Source of the DNA: M55B112 sp040903745
Lineage (GTDB): Bacteria > Bacteroidota > Bacteroidia > Bacteroidales > GCA-2748055
NCBI GenBank assembly: GCA_040903745.1
Contig: JBBDUV010000063.1
Span: forward strand, 59,720 to 123,719
DNA: 64,000 bases
Direction of reading: 5' to 3'
In this document: piece by piece, positions 63,362-64,000 of the stretch
Layout of the letters: every line of letters starts with the position of its first letter
Numbering within the stretch: position 1 is the stretch's first letter
Position numbers and translations under genes: made by a program
The notes under the pieces: generated by a model
Told to the model about the DNA's origin: nothing
Seen by the model: the letters and a program-made list of their open reading frames with translations, nothing else
Databases searched by the model: none

Positions 63362-64000
63362 AATAATGATGTATAATTCAAATATACCTACATAATAATC
63401 CTTATTAAAAACAAACCTCTAAATTTTATAATAATTATTTAAAAGAAACATCTGATACATTTTGATACGCTAAGAAGTTATTAAAGCAGAATGATATAGC
63501 TCCGCCTTGTCACCCCCATATTGCAGTGAAACAAATCGCAGTATTATAGACAATTAGTCGATATAATACATTGTAAAAAAATCAAACAAAGCTAATAAAA
63601 GACATTGATCCTGCAATGAATAATATGGTATAGTAATATATAAAAGAGCAAGAATCAAAAATTAAATTGATTCATACTATATAGTTCAGGTTGCAACCGG
63701 ATATATAGCACAAAATAATAGCATTTAAACCTTGACCAATTATAATCCGTATAAAGACCGCAAATTTTACTCAATATCCCAAAGGAAAAATCTTCAACTC
63801 CTTCTTAAAGCTTCTCAAGTTTGATCATTAACCATTGGTTTTCCGGTTCTTCATATACATCATTTACCCTCGGCATGAATTTTAAGATCCCCTCTTCCGC
63901 CTTTTTGTATAGTTTGGATTAGTTCGATCTACAATATTTAATATCTTGTAAGCGGGAAGTTACAATGTACAAAAAATGGCAAATAAGGATGTACCAAAAA
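63362..64000. other. Gene-poor right end
   Basis: AT-rich and without a supportable gene. On the minus strand a frame open from 63918 to a stop at 63805-63807 reads as 37 codons ending LMIKLEKL; it has no good start and may be the decayed end of a gene. The -7-like TATATTTG for wzz is at 63379-63386. I saw no transposase or tRNA. Confidence 0.5.

Noticed and set aside
63805..63918. Minus-strand fragment ending LMIKLEKL
   Set aside because: No start codon in good context, 37 codons only; at most a remnant.

Overview
The window looks like a chromosomal segment of a Bacteroidota bacterium, probably order Bacteroidales in the broad sense. The signs are TAnnTTTG-type -7 promoter boxes without strong Shine-Dalgarno sequences, a complete suf operon with the BCDSE-DUF59 layout, GSCFA and DUF4252 proteins, a truncated SusC/CarboxypepD_reg-type TonB receptor, a predicted type IX secretion (T9SS) sorting tail, and short palindromic intergenic repeats built on the core ACAGACAT..GCTCC..GGAGC. 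No rRNA, tRNA, IS element, prophage or CRISPR array was seen. Species cannot be fixed from the sequence.

Layout. 1-67: start of thiL, reading off the left edge. 264-6560: suf Fe-S assembly operon (sufB, C, D, S, E and a SufT/MIP18-like gene) behind a perfect palindrome and a -7 box, interrupted between sufB and sufC by a palindromic repeat array. 6605-13903: queG, a DUF4252 protein, yjbQ, a vapBC pair with an operator-like palindrome, an alpha/beta hydrolase, a GSCFA protein, then an eroded stretch (internally deleted, frameshifted TonB receptor; truncated DUF2271-like lipoprotein; orphan ABC ATPase). 14280-20030: ammonium transporter with a PII protein, a convergent AbgT transporter, a small membrane protein, metA with the acetyl-CoA-type Glu111, and a small outer-membrane protein.

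20042-28721 is the most interesting functional unit. A minus-strand operon encodes a periplasmic PstS-like protein fused to an H-protein-like domain, a Tat-exported HybA-like ferredoxin, an NrfD/HybB-like membrane quinone subunit and a second membrane-anchored H-like protein. Directly downstream lie a histidine kinase whose periplasmic sensor carries haem-c-type motifs and a sigma-54 response regulator. Upstream of the operon I find a -24/-12 (sigma-54) promoter and three copies of a 19-bp dyad, the expected wiring for that regulator. In both H-like domains the lipoyl lysine is replaced in a gap-free alignment to GcvH. I know of no assigned function for this set.

28815-33831: beta-carbonic anhydrase, a long imperfect hairpin element, a large AsmA-like protein with an added coiled-coil tail, and a polytopic membrane protein.

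34027-63361 is a surface-polysaccharide locus: Wzi, WbpM/PglF-type dehydratase, SLBB export protein, a UDP-bacillosamine module (PglE, D, C), Wzy, Wzx, Wzz, eight glycosyltransferases (three GT4, four GT2 and the PglC-type initiator), a T9SS-tailed PL6 polysaccharide lyase beside an alpha/alpha-toroid-like protein, a sulfotransferase, a CitE-MaoC-acyltransferase trio, and a deoxyamino-sugar trio (2,3-dehydratase, 3-ketoreductase, 4-aminotransferase). From about 41.4 kb the DNA turns clearly AT-rich, as is common for exchanged polysaccharide loci. The gene content suggests a glycan starting with a bacillosamine-type sugar, carrying a 2-deoxy 4-amino sugar with an unusual acyl group, and possibly sulfated.
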